Shown: positions 15,550 to 24,965 of the stretch, piece after piece
Layout of the letters: each line of letters starts with the position of its first letter
How positions within the stretch are numbered: position 1 is the first letter of the stretch
Source of the DNA: Streptomyces sp. NBRC 110611
GTDB lineage: Bacteria > Actinomycetota > Actinomycetes > Streptomycetales > Streptomycetaceae
NCBI RefSeq assembly: GCF_001590865.1
Contig: NZ_BBUY01000018.1
Coordinates: 62,001-126,000, forward strand
DNA length: 64,000 bases
Reading direction: 5' to 3'
Notes under the pieces: generated by a model
What the model was told of the DNA's origin: nothing
What the model saw: only the letters and a program-made list of their open reading frames with translations
Database searches by the model: none
Program-made: the position numbers and the translations under genes

Positions 15550-17337
15550 ATGACATCCGCGATACCCCCACTCCCCCGGCTGCCCCGGCTCGTCGGCGGA
15601 ACTCTCGCCGCCACCGCGCTCCTCTCCCTGACCACCCCCCCGTCGCGGCAGCGGCCGACGAGCCCTCCGCCGGGTCCTCCGGCTCCGCCGGGTCCGTCAG
15701 CTACGGCGGCTGGCAGGTGCCCGTCCCGGACGGCTGGCAGGTCGTCGACCTGGAGCGTTCCCCTGAGGCGTGCCTCCGCCTGGACCAGCCCGCGCTGCAT
15801 CTCGGCCGCGCTGGTGAACAGGCGCGCTGCACGGGCGGCGCCGTCGGCGAACGGGCCGAGACGGTCCACCTGGAGCCGCTGGAGGGCGCATCGCAGCGCG
15901 CCGACATCCCGACGGTGACGGTGTCCTCGGGCACCGAGGGCTTCGATGCCTGCACAGCCCCGAGCGGGTCCCAGATGAAGGCGTGGCGCAAGGCGTCGCC
16001 CTACCGGGCGGTGGGGGTCTACATCGGCGGCAGCACACGGGCCTGCGCGCAGCCCCAGCTCACCGCGGAGTGGATCCGCCGGCAGGCGGCGGACGGCTGG
16101 CACCTCATGCCGATCTGGGTCGGCCCCCAGCCCTGGAACGATAAGAAGGCGCCCGCCACCCGCCTGATCAAGAACGAGGCCGGCGCCGCACACCAGGGCC
16201 GGCAGGCGGCGGACGGTGCGGTGCAGGCCGCGAAGGGCCTCGGCCTGGGGCCGGGCGCCGCACTCTACAACGACGTCGAACACTACAACGACCGCAAGGG
16301 CTTCGACGGCCCCGTGCGCGCGTATCTGTCGGCCTGGACCAAGCGCCTCCACGAGCTGGGCTACCGCTCGGGCGCGTACGTCCACGCCTCTTCCGGCGTC
16401 CAGGCCCTGAAGGCCCCACGGCGGCGTCACCCTCAACATCGACCGCAACCACCTCGACGTACGCGCCCCGCAGAAGGCCCCCACCAAGCCGAAGCCCACG
16501 CCGGGCCCAGGGCCGAAGCCCCAGCCGAAGCCTCGCCCCTTCGAGGATGTCACCGATCTTGTGGCCTCGGCGGACTTCAACGGTGACGGCCGTACCGACA
16601 TCGCGGCGGTGCGCAAGGACGGTTCCCTGCATGCGTTCTACGCCAAGCCGGACGGCACGCTGGAGTACGGCCGGGCACTGTGGCACGACAGGACGTGGGG
16701 AGGGATGCGGCGGATCGTCGGCGGGGACTTCAACGGCGACGGCATCGGCGATCTGATCGCGCTGTGGGCCAATGGCGAGCTGCGCCAGTACACCGGTACC
16801 CGCGAGGGGCACGTGCGGGCGCGTGGCCGCATCTGGCCCGACAACACCTGGAAGAACGTACGGACCTTCGCCGCCATGCGCGATGACCGCAGCGGCCGCG
16901 ACGGGCTGGTGGCCATCGCCAGGGACGGCTTGCCTGTACTTCTACCCGACGCGGGCCGACGGCACCCTGGCCGCGTTCTCCGGGCGCCGCACGCTGTGGC
17001 ACGACACTTCCTGGAAGCGGATGAAGCACCTGGTCGCCGGGGACTTCCGCGAACGGCCGGCACGGGACATGTCGCTCGGCGGGCGGTACACGGATCTCGC
17101 CGGGTCCACCAGGGCGGGAGCTTCCGCCTGTATACCGGCTCGGCCCCGGGCAAGCTGTCCCGGGCGTACACGCCGTTGTGGAAGGACACCTCCTGGGGCA
17201 GCCGCAAGGCGCTGTTGGGCGGGGACTTCAACGGTGACGGCAAGTCCGATGTGGTGGGTATCCGCAGTGATGGCGTCCCACAGTTGTACGTCGGTGACGG
17301 CGCCGGCCGCCTCTCCGACGGCAAGCGCATGAACTGA
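15550..17337 (+). pseudogene. Broken secreted DUF1906-like/FG-GAP repeat protein
   Basis: The reading starts at ATG 15550 with a signal peptide (LVGGTLAATALLSL). It shifts frame at a C7 run (15635-15641) to a DUF1906 (Rv2525c-like glycoside-hydrolase-like) domain with YRAVGVYIGGSTRACAQPQL, GWHLMPIWVGPQPW and IYNDVEHY-like text. Around 16405-16425 the frame changes again, joining YVHASSGVQAL to HGGVTLNIDRNHLDV. Relatives have about 50 residues between these, so an internal deletion occurred. A Pro-Lys linker leads to FG-GAP/VCBS repeats (SADFNGDGRTDIAAV, GGDFNGDGIGDLIAL, GGDFNGDGKSDVVGI). Two more frame changes occur near 16930 and 17080-17110. With at least four disruptions and a deletion, this is a decayed gene for a wall-active or wall-binding secreted protein. 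Confidence 0.85.
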
Positions 17338-17362
17338 GTTGAACGGGCGGTTCCAGTAGGGA

Positions 17363-17406
17363 GGTCCTCTCGGCCGAGAATGCTTGCCGGCTCGGCCGAG
17401 AGGACC
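17363..17406. terminator. Hairpin terminator after FG-GAP pseudogene
   Basis: Perfect 16-base arms (GGTCCTCTCGGCCGAG at 17363-17378 and its complement at 17391-17406) enclose a 12-base loop, 26 bases after the pseudogene stop. The rest of the 17338-17523 gap shows nothing further. Confidence 0.85.
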
Positions 17407-17523
17407 CGTTCTCTTCGCACGAACCAATCTCCCTGCAAGGTGAGTTGACCCGCCCTCATCCGCGCCAGGCCCTGTCGTCCCTGCACCGAGGCGGGGTGGT
17501 CATGAACCCTGATCCGCGACACC

Positions 17524-19109
17524 ATGTCCCACCAGGCCACCCCTGACAGGACACCCCGGCAGTCAGCGCTGTCCGACAGTGAACAACTCCTGTTCAGCGG
17601 TGCACTACGGCACGACAAAGCATGGGCGCACTACGAGAACCCACTGCTGAGGATCTCGTTCTGGTCGATGGCCAAGCAGTTCCCGGCGATGATGGCCAGT
17701 GTCGCCAGAGCCGGGTGGCGGGAAGACCCGCGAGCCCTGCTGGTACCGACCGTCTCCTGGACGCGGCTCCCGCCCTCGGCGCGGCCGCCGCGGTGTCAGC
17801 GGCATCCTCGATGCTGTCGGCGCTGAGCGTGGCGGCATCCGGCCCGGTTGGAGCCGAAGATCGAACGGGCCTGCACCGCCCGCTACTACCGGGGCCTGGC
17901 CCGGGCGGCCGGAGGCGGGACCGGAAGTCAAGGCCCACCGCGCCGGCGAACTGCTCGCCGGCGCGTACGAGGACATGGCGGCCACCGCGGCGCTGGAGAA
18001 GCAGCGCCTGGCCTACGCCGAGGCCGGAACCGACCTGGTGGCCTCGGCCCTGTCCGGGGTCGTCGCGCTCGCCTCCTATGGAGCTTTGTGGGCGCTGCTG
18101 TGGTACGGCGGCATCCCGCTGGCGGCGGCCGGCACCGCAGTCGTCGCGATGCGTAACTCCAGCCAGAATCTTGGCAGTCTGGTGATGTCCATGAACCGGC
18201 TCTATGAGGAGTCGATGTACCTGGCCGATCTGGAGGCGGCGTACGAGCTGGCCGAACGCGAAGCGATCCCCACCGGGGGTCTCCCGATCCCCCGGGGGCC
18301 GGTCGAAGTGCGATGCGAGAACGTGTCCTTCTCCTACCCCGGAGCCGAGCAACCCGCCCTGGAATACGTGTCGTTGACGATTTCCGCAGGGAAGGTGGTG
18401 GCTCTGGTCAGGGAGAACGGGTCCGGCAAGACGACGCTGTCCAAGCTCCTGGCCGGGCTCTACCTGCCGTCCAAGGGCCAGGTCTTCGTCAACGGCGTCG
18501 ACCTGCGCACAGCCGATCGGGACGCCGTCTTCGACCAGGTGGCTCTGCTCTGCCAGGACTTCCCTCACTGGTCGATGACCGCCCGGGCCAACATCCACAT
18601 CGGCCGGCCCGAGCTGGACCTCGACCAGGCCCGGATCGAGCAAGCCGCCCGGGAGGCCGACGCCTCGTGTGTGGTGGACTCACTGCCGGACGGCTGGGAC
18701 AGCATCATCGTCAGCGGGTTCGAGCGCAGCACCCAGCTCTCCGGCGGGCAATGGCAGCGCATCGGCAGCGCCAGAGCCCGATTCCGGCGAGCCCCGCTGG
18801 TGATCGTCGACGAGCCCACCTCCGCCCTGGACCCGAAGGCGGAGATCGAGGCGTTCCATGCCCTGCGGTCGATGACGGACGACGGCACGACGGTCCTGCT
18901 CATCACGCACCGGCTGGCGGCCACCGCAACCGCCCGACCTGATCTACGTGCTCGACCACGGCCGCGTGGCCGAGCACGGCAGCCACGCCGAACTCATGGC
19001 GTTGCCCCAGGGCCACTACCGAACGCTCTACGAGATGCAAGCCGCACAGTACGTACAGGCACCGCCTGATGGTCAGGCAGCGGAGGCGCCGCTCTACCGC
19101 CTCCTGTAG
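17524..19109 (+). pseudogene. Decayed ABC exporter (fused membrane-ATPase type)
   Basis: The N-terminus at ATG 17524 (MSHQATPDRTPRQSALSDSE, then WSMAKQFPAMMASVARAGWR) is normal for an actinobacterial one-chain ABC exporter. After about 17730 the frame changes and most of the transmembrane part is missing. Pieces seen are LGAAAAVSAASSMLSALSVA, LEPKIERACTARYYRGLARA and HRAGELLAGAYEDMAATAAL, in different frames. From about 17940 the frame is continuous through the nucleotide-binding domain: VALVRENGSGKTTL (Walker A with Arg for the first Gly), TQLSGGQWQR and IVDEPTSALDP. A last shift near 18930 separates LLITHRLAATAT from DLIYVLDHGRVAEHG. The gene ends near 19109 and cannot encode an exporter as sequenced. 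Confidence 0.85.
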
Positions 19110-19390
19110 CGGAAGAGGAGGTTCTCAGCCTCGTCGGCAGTGATGCCGAGGGCTGTACCGAGTTCTTCCGTCTCCATCGTCCGGTATGCGCCGCCCGCGG
19201 CGTGGTATCCGATGCTCTGCGCCAGAATCTCCAGGCGGCGGGCGGCTTTGAGGGCGGCTGCGGGGGCACGGCTCGCGAGCGCGTCGAGCGCGGCATCTGC
19301 CTTCTTCAACAGCTCGTCGACGTCCTCGGGGATGGTGACGGTCGACGCCCGGGTACGACACACCAACCACCACCATCCCGCAATCGGCAC
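19094..19390 (-). CDS. Small hypothetical helical protein
   Basis: The frame gives 98 residues from GTG 19390; a second GTG at 19363 would trim nine residues. After a short N-terminus with three consecutive Trp, it is mostly helical and charged (VDELLKKADAALDALASRAP, ALKAARRLEILAQSIGYHAA, ELGTALGITADEAENLLFRY). There is no signal peptide, and the Trp-rich start may not be translated. It converges on and overlaps the end of the ABC pseudogene by 16 bases. I do not recognise the family; the ending resembles small regulatory or antitoxin-like proteins, which is only an impression. Confidence 0.55.
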   Translation of the reverse strand: MPIAGWWWLVCRTRASTVTIPEDVDELLKKADAALDALASRAPAAALKAARRLEILAQSIGYHAAGGAYRTMETEELGTALGITADEAENLLFRYRRR

Positions 19391-19467
19391 CGCGCCGACG
19401 GCGGAATCCGGACAGTCGGTGCCCCACAGCGGGATCGTCGGCGATCGTCATCGGGGCGTACAACGGG

Positions 19468-19908
19468 TCAACGGGTCGTACAACGGGGATGCCGCCCCCG
19501 CATGGCTCGCAGCAAGGGCGTCGAGGACACGACGACGAACAGGCCGAAGAGCGTGATGGGCAGCAGTCCGACCGGTTGCAGCAGTCGCGTCGGATCCGCC
19601 CGCAGCCAGGGCCAGTTACCGATCCAGTTCGCGGAGACGTCCAACGCCATCACGCAGACGGCCAGCCGGACGCCCACCGGCCGCATGAGTGCCACCAGCA
19701 CGACGACCAGCGGATCGAGGACCACCAGACTGATGAAGAACGCCTGGAACGAAACCTGCGGGAACGACGCATAGGCGTGGATCCCGCCGCGGACCAGGTC
19801 GAGGACGTGAACGCAGGCACCTTGGAGGAAGCCGATCAAGTACACCGCGAGAACCCATCGTGCCCACAGTGGCCGACCACTCCATCGTTCTCGCACTCGC
19901 GTCCGCAT
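19468..19908 (-). CDS. Small four-helix membrane protein
   Basis: This 146-residue protein starts at 19908 with a basic N-terminus. It has four predicted membrane segments: near 18-36 (WVLAVYLIGFLQGACVHVL), 52-74 (SFQAFFISLVVLDPLVVVLV), 80-98 (VRLAVCVMALDVSANWIG) and 110-128 (LLPITLFGLFVVVSST). The positive charges at both ends suggest cytoplasmic termini. No catalytic motif is visible. It lies between the small helical protein and a kinase/regulator pair on the same strand, with a 77-base gap holding short GTACAACGGG direct repeats. The function is unknown. Confidence 0.75.
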   Translation of the reverse strand: MRTRVRERWSGRPLWARWVLAVYLIGFLQGACVHVLDLVRGGIHAYASFPQVSFQAFFISLVVLDPLVVVLVALMRPVGVRLAVCVMALDVSANWIGNWPWLRADPTRLLQPVGLLPITLFGLFVVVSSTPLLRAMRGRHPRCTTR

Positions 19909-20049
19909 CGGACCAGCCTATGCAAGCCCCGAGACAACGAGGGACTGCCGGGCGGCGTCCGGCCCTCCCGCTCGAACTGCGACGGATCACGACGTTCCGC
20001 TCCGGCGGCATCCTGCTGACCGGTTCAGGACAGCAGTCGCTGTTCCTTT

Positions 20050-20757
20050 TCAGGGCAGCAGTCGTTGCTCCTTGGCCACCGCGACCGCGCCGGCACGGGT
20101 GTCGACGTCGAGCTTGTCGTAGATGCGGCCCAGGTGTGTCTTGACGGTGGCCTCACTGATGAACAGCGCCCGGGCGATCTCGCGGTTGCTCAGGCCCCGC
20201 GCCAGCTGGCCGAGGATGTCGCGTTCCCGGTCGGTGAGCGTGGGGCGGGGGCTGCGCATCCGGGCCAGTACGCGATGGGCGACGGGCGCGGAGAGGGTGC
20301 TGTGGCCCTGGGCGGCGGCGTGGATGGCGGTGAAGAGTTCGTCGGGGCGTTCGGCTTTGAGGAGGTAGCCGGTGGCGCCGGCCTCGATGGCGCGGGTGAT
20401 GTCGGCGTCGGTGTCGTAGGTGGTCAGGACCAGGACGTGGGGGGTGGGAGCAAGGTGGGTGATGCGGCGGGTTGCTTCGATGCCGTCGATTCCCGGGCCG
20501 AGTTGCAGATCCATCAGGACGACATCTGGCCGGAGCTTGGCGGCCGCCGCCACGGCTTCCTCGCCGCTGCCGGCCTCGCCGGCGACCTCGATGCCGGGCG
20601 CGCTGCTCAGCAGAGCCAGCAGCCCGGCGCGTACGACGGCGTGGTCGTCACAGAGCAGGACGCGTACGGGCGCGGCTCCGGACTCTCGGACGGCCGCGTC
20701 TCCGGGCCCTCGGACGGGATCGGTTCCGGGCTCTCGGGCGGGCTCGGGGGTGGTCAT
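20050..20757 (-). CDS. NarL-family response regulator (SenR-like)
   Basis: This 235-residue protein starts at 20757, overlapping the kinase stop by four bases. After about 30 Pro/Gly/Ala-rich residues the receiver begins VRVLLCDDHAVVRAGLLALL, with phospho-Asp in VVLMDLQLGPGIDG, Thr in LVLTTYD and Lys in YLLKAERP. The LuxR domain has LTDRERDILGQLARGLSNRE and SEATVKTHLGRIYDKLDVDT. Together with the upstream kinase and the divergent haem-binding-protein gene it matches the SenR role of the SenS/SenR-HbpS redox system. The functional name rests on context and family, not a unique motif. Confidence 0.92.
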   Translation of the reverse strand: MTTPEPAREPGTDPVRGPGDAAVRESGAAPVRVLLCDDHAVVRAGLLALLSSAPGIEVAGEAGSGEEAVAAAAKLRPDVVLMDLQLGPGIDGIEATRRITHLAPTPHVLVLTTYDTDADITRAIEAGATGYLLKAERPDELFTAIHAAAQGHSTLSAPVAHRVLARMRSPRPTLTDRERDILGQLARGLSNREIARALFISEATVKTHLGRIYDKLDVDTRAGAVAVAKEQRLLP

Positions 20758-22103
20758 GGGGTGGGCTCCAGGGGGATGGCGGCGGACAGGACGGTGCCCT
20801 CGCCCGGTGCGGACTCGACGGTGAGGGTGCCGCCGAGCTGCCGCACCCGGGCCCGCATGGCGGGCAGGCCGTGGCCGCGCTCGCGCCCGGGGGCGGCCGG
20901 TGCGACTGGGCCGGCGGAGGTGCCCGGACCGGCGGGCGTGCCCGGAACAGCGAAGGTGCCCGGACCGGCGGGGGTGAAGCCGCGGCCGTCGTCGGCGATG
21001 TCCAGCACGATCTGGTCGCCGAGGTAGGTGAGGGTCAGGGCGACGGTGGTCGCGGCGGCGTGCTCGCGGACGTTGGCGAGGGCGCCCTGGGCGATGCGCA
21101 GCAGCGCGGACTGCACCCGGTCGGGCAGCGGTGCCGGCGTGCCGTCCACGTGCAGCCGCACGGAGAGCACCCCGGGGGCGGCCGCCGGAGCGGACGCGGG
21201 GGCCGGCTCCAGGGCCGACTCGTTGGCGCGGGCGGCGAGTTGGCGCAGCGCCTGAGGGAGCGAGGCGCCGTCGGCGAGGTCCGCCGGGGCGAGGTCGTGC
21301 ACGAAGCGACGGGCCTCGGCGAGGTTGCGGGCGGTGATCTCGGTGGCCGTACGGATATGACCGCGGGCGGTGTCCGGAGCCGCGTCCCAGGTGCGTTCGG
21401 CGGCCTGGAGCAGCATCTGCTGGCTCGACAGCCCCTGGGCGAGGGTGTCGTGGATCTCCATCGACAGCCGCTGCCGCTCGGCGAGCGTGCCCTCGCGCCG
21501 CTCGGTGGCGGCCAGTTCACGCCGGGTGCGCAGGAGATCGTCGACCAGTGCCCGCTGCCGCGCGGTCTGGCGTTCCATATGGACGAACACGGCGGTGGCC
21601 AGGGCGGCGATGGCCGGCGGTGCGAGCAGCAGATTCGGGTCGAAGCCGGTGGACAGCCGCATCTGGGCGACCATGACGAACGCGGTGAGCAGACCGACGA
21701 GCACCGACGCCGCGCCGGTCGGCAGCGTCCGCAGTCCCGTGTAGAACAGCGGCACCGCGCACCACGCGAAGCTCGGTGCGAGCACGACGAGGACGGCCCA
21801 GATCGACACGACGGCCCCCAGCCACAGGAGCCGGCGGGCGGTGGGGCGCCGCTCGTCGTCCGTACGGGGGCCGAGCACCGGGCCGAGGACGTACAGGAGG
21901 GCCAGGGCCACGCCGAGTGCGACGATCCACGGGGTGCGGGGCTGACCGGGGTGGCGGAGCAGGAAGCGGGCGAGGGAGGCGGCCAGCAGCAGGAAGAACG
22001 CCAGGTGCATGACGGGGCCCAGCCAGCGGGCGTCGGGGTTCGCGTCCGGCGCCGGGGGCTGCTGTGGGGCGGGTTGCGCGCGGCAGGGGGCGGCGTCAGG
22101 CAC
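20754..22103 (-). CDS. Sensor histidine kinase (SenS-like, HisKA_3)
   Basis: This 449-residue protein starts at GTG 22103 after GGAGAAAG. Five or six membrane segments occupy about 28-175 (LAFFLLLAASLARFLL, WIVALGVALALLYVLG, LLWLGAVVSIWAVLVVL and others). The dimerisation helix reads ERQRLSMEIHDTLAQGLSSQ with the phospho-His. The ATPase domain has ANVREHA and IADDGRGF, but a Pro-Gly-Ala repeat of about 28 residues is inserted before the final G-box (RGHGLPAMRAR). It is coupled to the regulator and divergent from an HbpS-like gene. In the Streptomyces system, HbpS modulates SenS autophosphorylation in response to haem or redox stress; that role is inferred here. Confidence 0.92.
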   Translation of the reverse strand: MPDAAPCRAQPAPQQPPAPDANPDARWLGPVMHLAFFLLLAASLARFLLRHPGQPRTPWIVALGVALALLYVLGPVLGPRTDDERRPTARRLLWLGAVVSIWAVLVVLAPSFAWCAVPLFYTGLRTLPTGAASVLVGLLTAFVMVAQMRLSTGFDPNLLLAPPAIAALATAVFVHMERQTARQRALVDDLLRTRRELAATERREGTLAERQRLSMEIHDTLAQGLSSQQMLLQAAERTWDAAPDTARGHIRTATEITARNLAEARRFVHDLAPADLADGASLPQALRQLAARANESALEPAPASAPAAAPGVLSVRLHVDGTPAPLPDRVQSALLRIAQGALANVREHAAATTVALTLTYLGDQIVLDIADDGRGFTPAGPGTFAVPGTPAGPGTSAGPVAPAAPGRERGHGLPAMRARVRQLGGTLTVESAPGEGTVLSAAIPLEPTP

Positions 22104-22383
22104 GTGGATCTTTCTCCTTGCGGGCTCTCCCGTAGTGGTCCTCCCAGTCGTAACCCGGGTGGCGAGCGGCCCGTATCAACCGATCGGATGACACCGGCCT
22201 CCCCCATCATGCACGCCGGCCCCAGCCGGAACGCCGACCCGCGTGCTCCCGCCCCGCCCCGAGGATGAAGACGCACCACCTCTTCCACTCATCCCAGACC
22301 GTCCACGGCTGTCCCAGACCATGCCTGCCATAGCGGGCCGTAGCAGCCATGACGGCCACGACGGCCATCCAAGGAGCCAGAAC
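22104..22383. promoter_or_regulatory. Divergent promoter region between kinase and HbpS-like gene
   Basis: This 280-base gap separates two divergent genes and must hold both promoters. A CCGATCGG palindrome lies near 22180. I see no clear -35/-10 pair and no other gene. AAGGAG lies six to eight bases before the HbpS-like start. Confidence 0.5.
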
Positions 22384-22980
22384 ATGCCGAACCCGACCCT
22401 CACCCCGCAGCGGACCGCCAAGAAGCTGTCCGGCCGTGCCCGTGTCGTCACCGGTGCCGCCGCCCTCGCCCTCCTCAGCGCGGGCACTGTCGGCGCCTTC
22501 TCCGCGACCGCCGCTTCCTCTCCCGGCACCGCGCAGTCCGTCAGCAAGAAGACCACCGTCGCTGCCGCCGAAGACACCCACACCACCAGCCACCTCACCC
22601 TCGCTGCCGCCACCAAGGCAGCGCAGGCCGCCGTGGACGCGGCGCGCAAGGCGGGCCAGAAGATCTCGGTCGCCGTCGTGGACCGCAATGGCAACACGCT
22701 CGTCCACCTGCGGGGCGACGGCGCAGGCCCGCAGTCCTACGAGTCGGCCGCGCAGAAGGCGTTCACCGCAGTCTCCTGGAACGCGCCCACCTCCGAACTG
22801 GTCAAGCGGCTCGACCAGGCGCCCACCCTCAAGGACATTCCCGGCACGCTCTTCCTTCCCGGCGGCACCCCGGTGCGCTCCCAGGGCGCGCCGATCGCCG
22901 GGATCGGTGTGGCCGGCGCCCCGAGCGGTGCCACCGACGAGGAGTTCGCCCAGGCCGGCGCGCTCGCGCTCGGAAAGTAG
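22384..22980 (+). CDS. Secreted HbpS/GlcG-like (DUF336) haem-binding protein
   Basis: This 198-residue protein starts at ATG 22384 after AAGGAGCC. A signal peptide covers about 1-43 (KKLSGRARVVTGAAALALLS, then AFSATA). The mature part is a GlcG/HbpS fold: HLTLAAATKAAQAAVDAARK, ISVAVVDRNGNTLVHLRGDG, SYESAAQKAFTAVSWNAPTS, then GTLFLPGGTPV, AGIGVAGAPSG and EEFAQAGALAL. Length and secretion match the Streptomyces HbpS accessory sensor. It is divergent from a kinase/regulator pair of the SenS/SenR type. Haem ligands cannot be assigned by eye, though a His lies just before the first strand (TSHLT). Regulation is probably by the adjacent pair. Confidence 0.88.
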   Translation: MPNPTLTPQRTAKKLSGRARVVTGAAALALLSAGTVGAFSATAASSPGTAQSVSKKTTVAAAEDTHTTSHLTLAAATKAAQAAVDAARKAGQKISVAVVDRNGNTLVHLRGDGAGPQSYESAAQKAFTAVSWNAPTSELVKRLDQAPTLKDIPGTLFLPGGTPVRSQGAPIAGIGVAGAPSGATDEEFAQAGALALGK

Positions 22981-23067
22981 CCGCTCCCTACGGCATCAGG
23001 AGGTAGCCCCCCGGTGGACGGAGCACCTCCCCGGCGGACAGGCAGGCCGGCCCGATGTCGTGGGTGT

Positions 23068-24294
23068 TCACTCGTCGCCCTTGGGGTCGGGGAAGGCGAC
23101 CCGGACGGTCAGGCCGCCGTCCGGGTTCGCCTCGGCGGTGGCGCGGGCGTCGTGGGCGCGGGCGATCGAGGCCACGATGGACAGGCCCAGGCCGGCGCCC
23201 TCGCCGGGGCCGTGCCGGCGTTCTTCCAGGCGCCGGAAGGGCTCGAAGAGGTACGGGACGGTCTCCGGCGGCACCAGGGGGCCGCTGTTGGCGACCTCCA
23301 GGACGCGGCCGTGCACGGTGACGGTGATGTGGCCGCCGTCCTGGTTGTAACGGAGGGCGTTGCCGAGGAGGTTGCGGACGAGGTGGACCAGCAGGACCGG
23401 GTCGCCCTGCACCGTCACCGGTGAGGTCTCGGTCCGTACGGTGATGCCGTGGTCGCGGGCCCGTTGCGAGGCGGTGTGTTCGGCGGCCACGGAGCCGGTC
23501 AGTTCGTCGAGGGCGACCGGTTCGCGGTGCTCCAGTCCCTGGTCGGAGACGGAGAGCAGCAACAGGCCCTCGATGAGCCGCTCGCTGCTGTCCGCGACCT
23601 CGATCAGCTTGCTGCGGATGCGGGCGACGGCCTGTGGGTCGGAGGTGGCCAGACCGATCTCCGCCGCGGCCCGCTGCACCGCCAGCGAGGTGCGCAGCTC
23701 GTGCGCGGCGTTGGCGGCGAAACGCTTCTGGGCGCCGACGAGGTGCTCGATACGGTCGAGCATCTCGTCGAAGGTGTCGGCGAGCTGTTTGAGTTCGCCC
23801 GCGGGGGCGTCGAGGGCGATGCGCTCGTGGAGGTTCTCCCCGGACAGCCGCCGGGCGGTACGGGTGATCACCCCCACCGGGCGCAGCACCCGGCCGGCCA
23901 TCCACCAGGCCAGCGCGACCGAGAGGACGGCGAAGGCGGCCAGGGCGATCAGGGAGATGGTCAGCAGGCGGTGCTGGGCGGCCTGTTCAGCGGCCTGTGT
24001 GAACGCCTTGAGAGGGTCGGGAGCCGACTGGTCGCGGGGCACGCGGGTGGGGACGGCGGATCCGGCGATGGCGGGCGAGGGTTCGGGGGCGTCGCCGGGC
24101 CGGCTGGTCGCGGGAGCCACCGCCGTGCTGATCGTCATGTACAGGCCCTGGCCCACGAGGACGTTGACCAGGCCGATGAGCATGGCGCCGGCGAGGACGA
24201 GCAGCCCCCCGTAGAGCAGGGTCAGCCGCGTGCGTTCCCCGCCGGGCAGCCGGACGCGGTCACGGAGCGCGCGGGGTACCGGGAGCCGCCTCAT
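23068..24294 (-). CDS. Sensor histidine kinase (HAMP-HisKA-HATPase)
   Basis: This 408-residue protein starts at ATG 24294, overlapping the regulator stop (ATGA); an ATG at 24303 is possible. Two membrane segments (LLYGGLLVLAGAMLIGLVNV near 27-47; LLTISLIALAAFAVLSVALA near 112-135) flank an extracytoplasmic loop of about 65 residues. A HAMP linker (AGRVLRPVGVITRTARRLSG) follows, then the HisKA box RFAANAAHELRTSLAVQRAA with the phospho-His, and HATPase boxes NLLGNALRYNQ, VANSGP and EGAGLGLSIV. It is downstream of and coupled to an OmpR-type regulator. Both are divergent from the lipoprotein-MacAB operon, which is the likely target. Confidence 0.94.
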   Translation of the reverse strand: MRRLPVPRALRDRVRLPGGERTRLTLLYGGLLVLAGAMLIGLVNVLVGQGLYMTISTAVAPATSRPGDAPEPSPAIAGSAVPTRVPRDQSAPDPLKAFTQAAEQAAQHRLLTISLIALAAFAVLSVALAWWMAGRVLRPVGVITRTARRLSGENLHERIALDAPAGELKQLADTFDEMLDRIEHLVGAQKRFAANAAHELRTSLAVQRAAAEIGLATSDPQAVARIRSKLIEVADSSERLIEGLLLLSVSDQGLEHREPVALDELTGSVAAEHTASQRARDHGITVRTETSPVTVQGDPVLLVHLVRNLLGNALRYNQDGGHITVTVHGRVLEVANSGPLVPPETVPYLFEPFRRLEERRHGPGEGAGLGLSIVASIARAHDARATAEANPDGGLTVRVAFPDPKGDE

Positions 24295-24965
24295 CCGGGG
24301 CATCCGGAGCCGCCGATGCGGTAGCCGTGGCCGGGCAGGGTTTCGACGACCGGGGGCTCGCCCAGTTTGGTGCGGAGTTTGCTGAGGGTGACGCGGACGG
24401 CGTTGGTGCGGTAGCTGGTGTGCTCCTCCCATACCTGCTCGATGAGGTCGTCGCCGCTGACGACGGCGCCCTCGGCGCGCATCAGCACCTCCAGTACGCC
24501 GAACTCCTTGCGGGAGAGCGCGAGATGGCGCCCGTCCCGGGACGCCTGGCGGCGGGCGGTGTCCAGGGTGATGCCCGCGCGTTCGATGACCGGGGGCAGG
24601 GCGGGGTGGGCGCGACGGCCCAGCGCCAGCACGCGGGCCAGGAGTTCCTCGTAGGCGAACGGCTTGGCCAGGTAGTCGTCCGCGCCCAGGCCCAGTCCCT
24701 CGACGCGCTCGCGCACGGAACCGGCGGCGGTGAGCATCAGCACCCGGGTCAGCAGGCGCGTCCCGACGACCTGGCGGCACACCTCGTCACCGTGGATGCC
24801 GGGCAGATCGCGGTCCAGGACGAGCACGTCGTAGTCGCCCAGGCGCAGCCGCTCCAGCGCCTGTCTGCCGTCGTGCGCGATGTCGACGGCCAGGGCGTCA
24901 CGGCGCAGCCCTTCGGCGATCATGTCCGCCAGGAATTCCTCGTCCTCCACGACCAGCACACGCAT
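24291..24965 (-). CDS. OmpR-family response regulator
   Basis: This 224-residue protein starts at ATG 24965 after GGAGT. The receiver has VLVVEDEEFLADMIAEGL, phospho-Asp in VLVLDRDLPGIHGDE, Thr in LMLTAAG and Lys in YLAKPFAYEEL. The winged-helix output domain (about 125-220) reads LALSRKEFGVLEVLMRAEGA, VVSGDDLIEQVWEEHTSYRT, then VRVTLSKLRTKLGEPP and TLPGHGYRI. It is coupled to the HAMP kinase and divergent from the lipoprotein gene, with 141 bases between their starts. That gap probably holds its own binding site and both promoters. Confidence 0.94.
   Translation of the reverse strand: MRVLVVEDEEFLADMIAEGLRRDALAVDIAHDGRQALERLRLGDYDVLVLDRDLPGIHGDEVCRQVVGTRLLTRVLMLTAAGSVRERVEGLGLGADDYLAKPFAYEELLARVLALGRRAHPALPPVIERAGITLDTARRQASRDGRHLALSRKEFGVLEVLMRAEGAVVSGDDLIEQVWEEHTSYRTNAVRVTLSKLRTKLGEPPVVETLPGHGYRIGGSGCPG

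Noticed and set aside
13830-16616. A 928-codon minus-strand open frame across the kinase and the divergent gap
   Set aside because: It is antisense or out of frame to recognisable domains on both sides. The repeated Gly-Thr-Lys-Gly-Tyr-Thr stretch comes from the 24-bp DNA repeat; no start or ribosome-binding site supports a protein.
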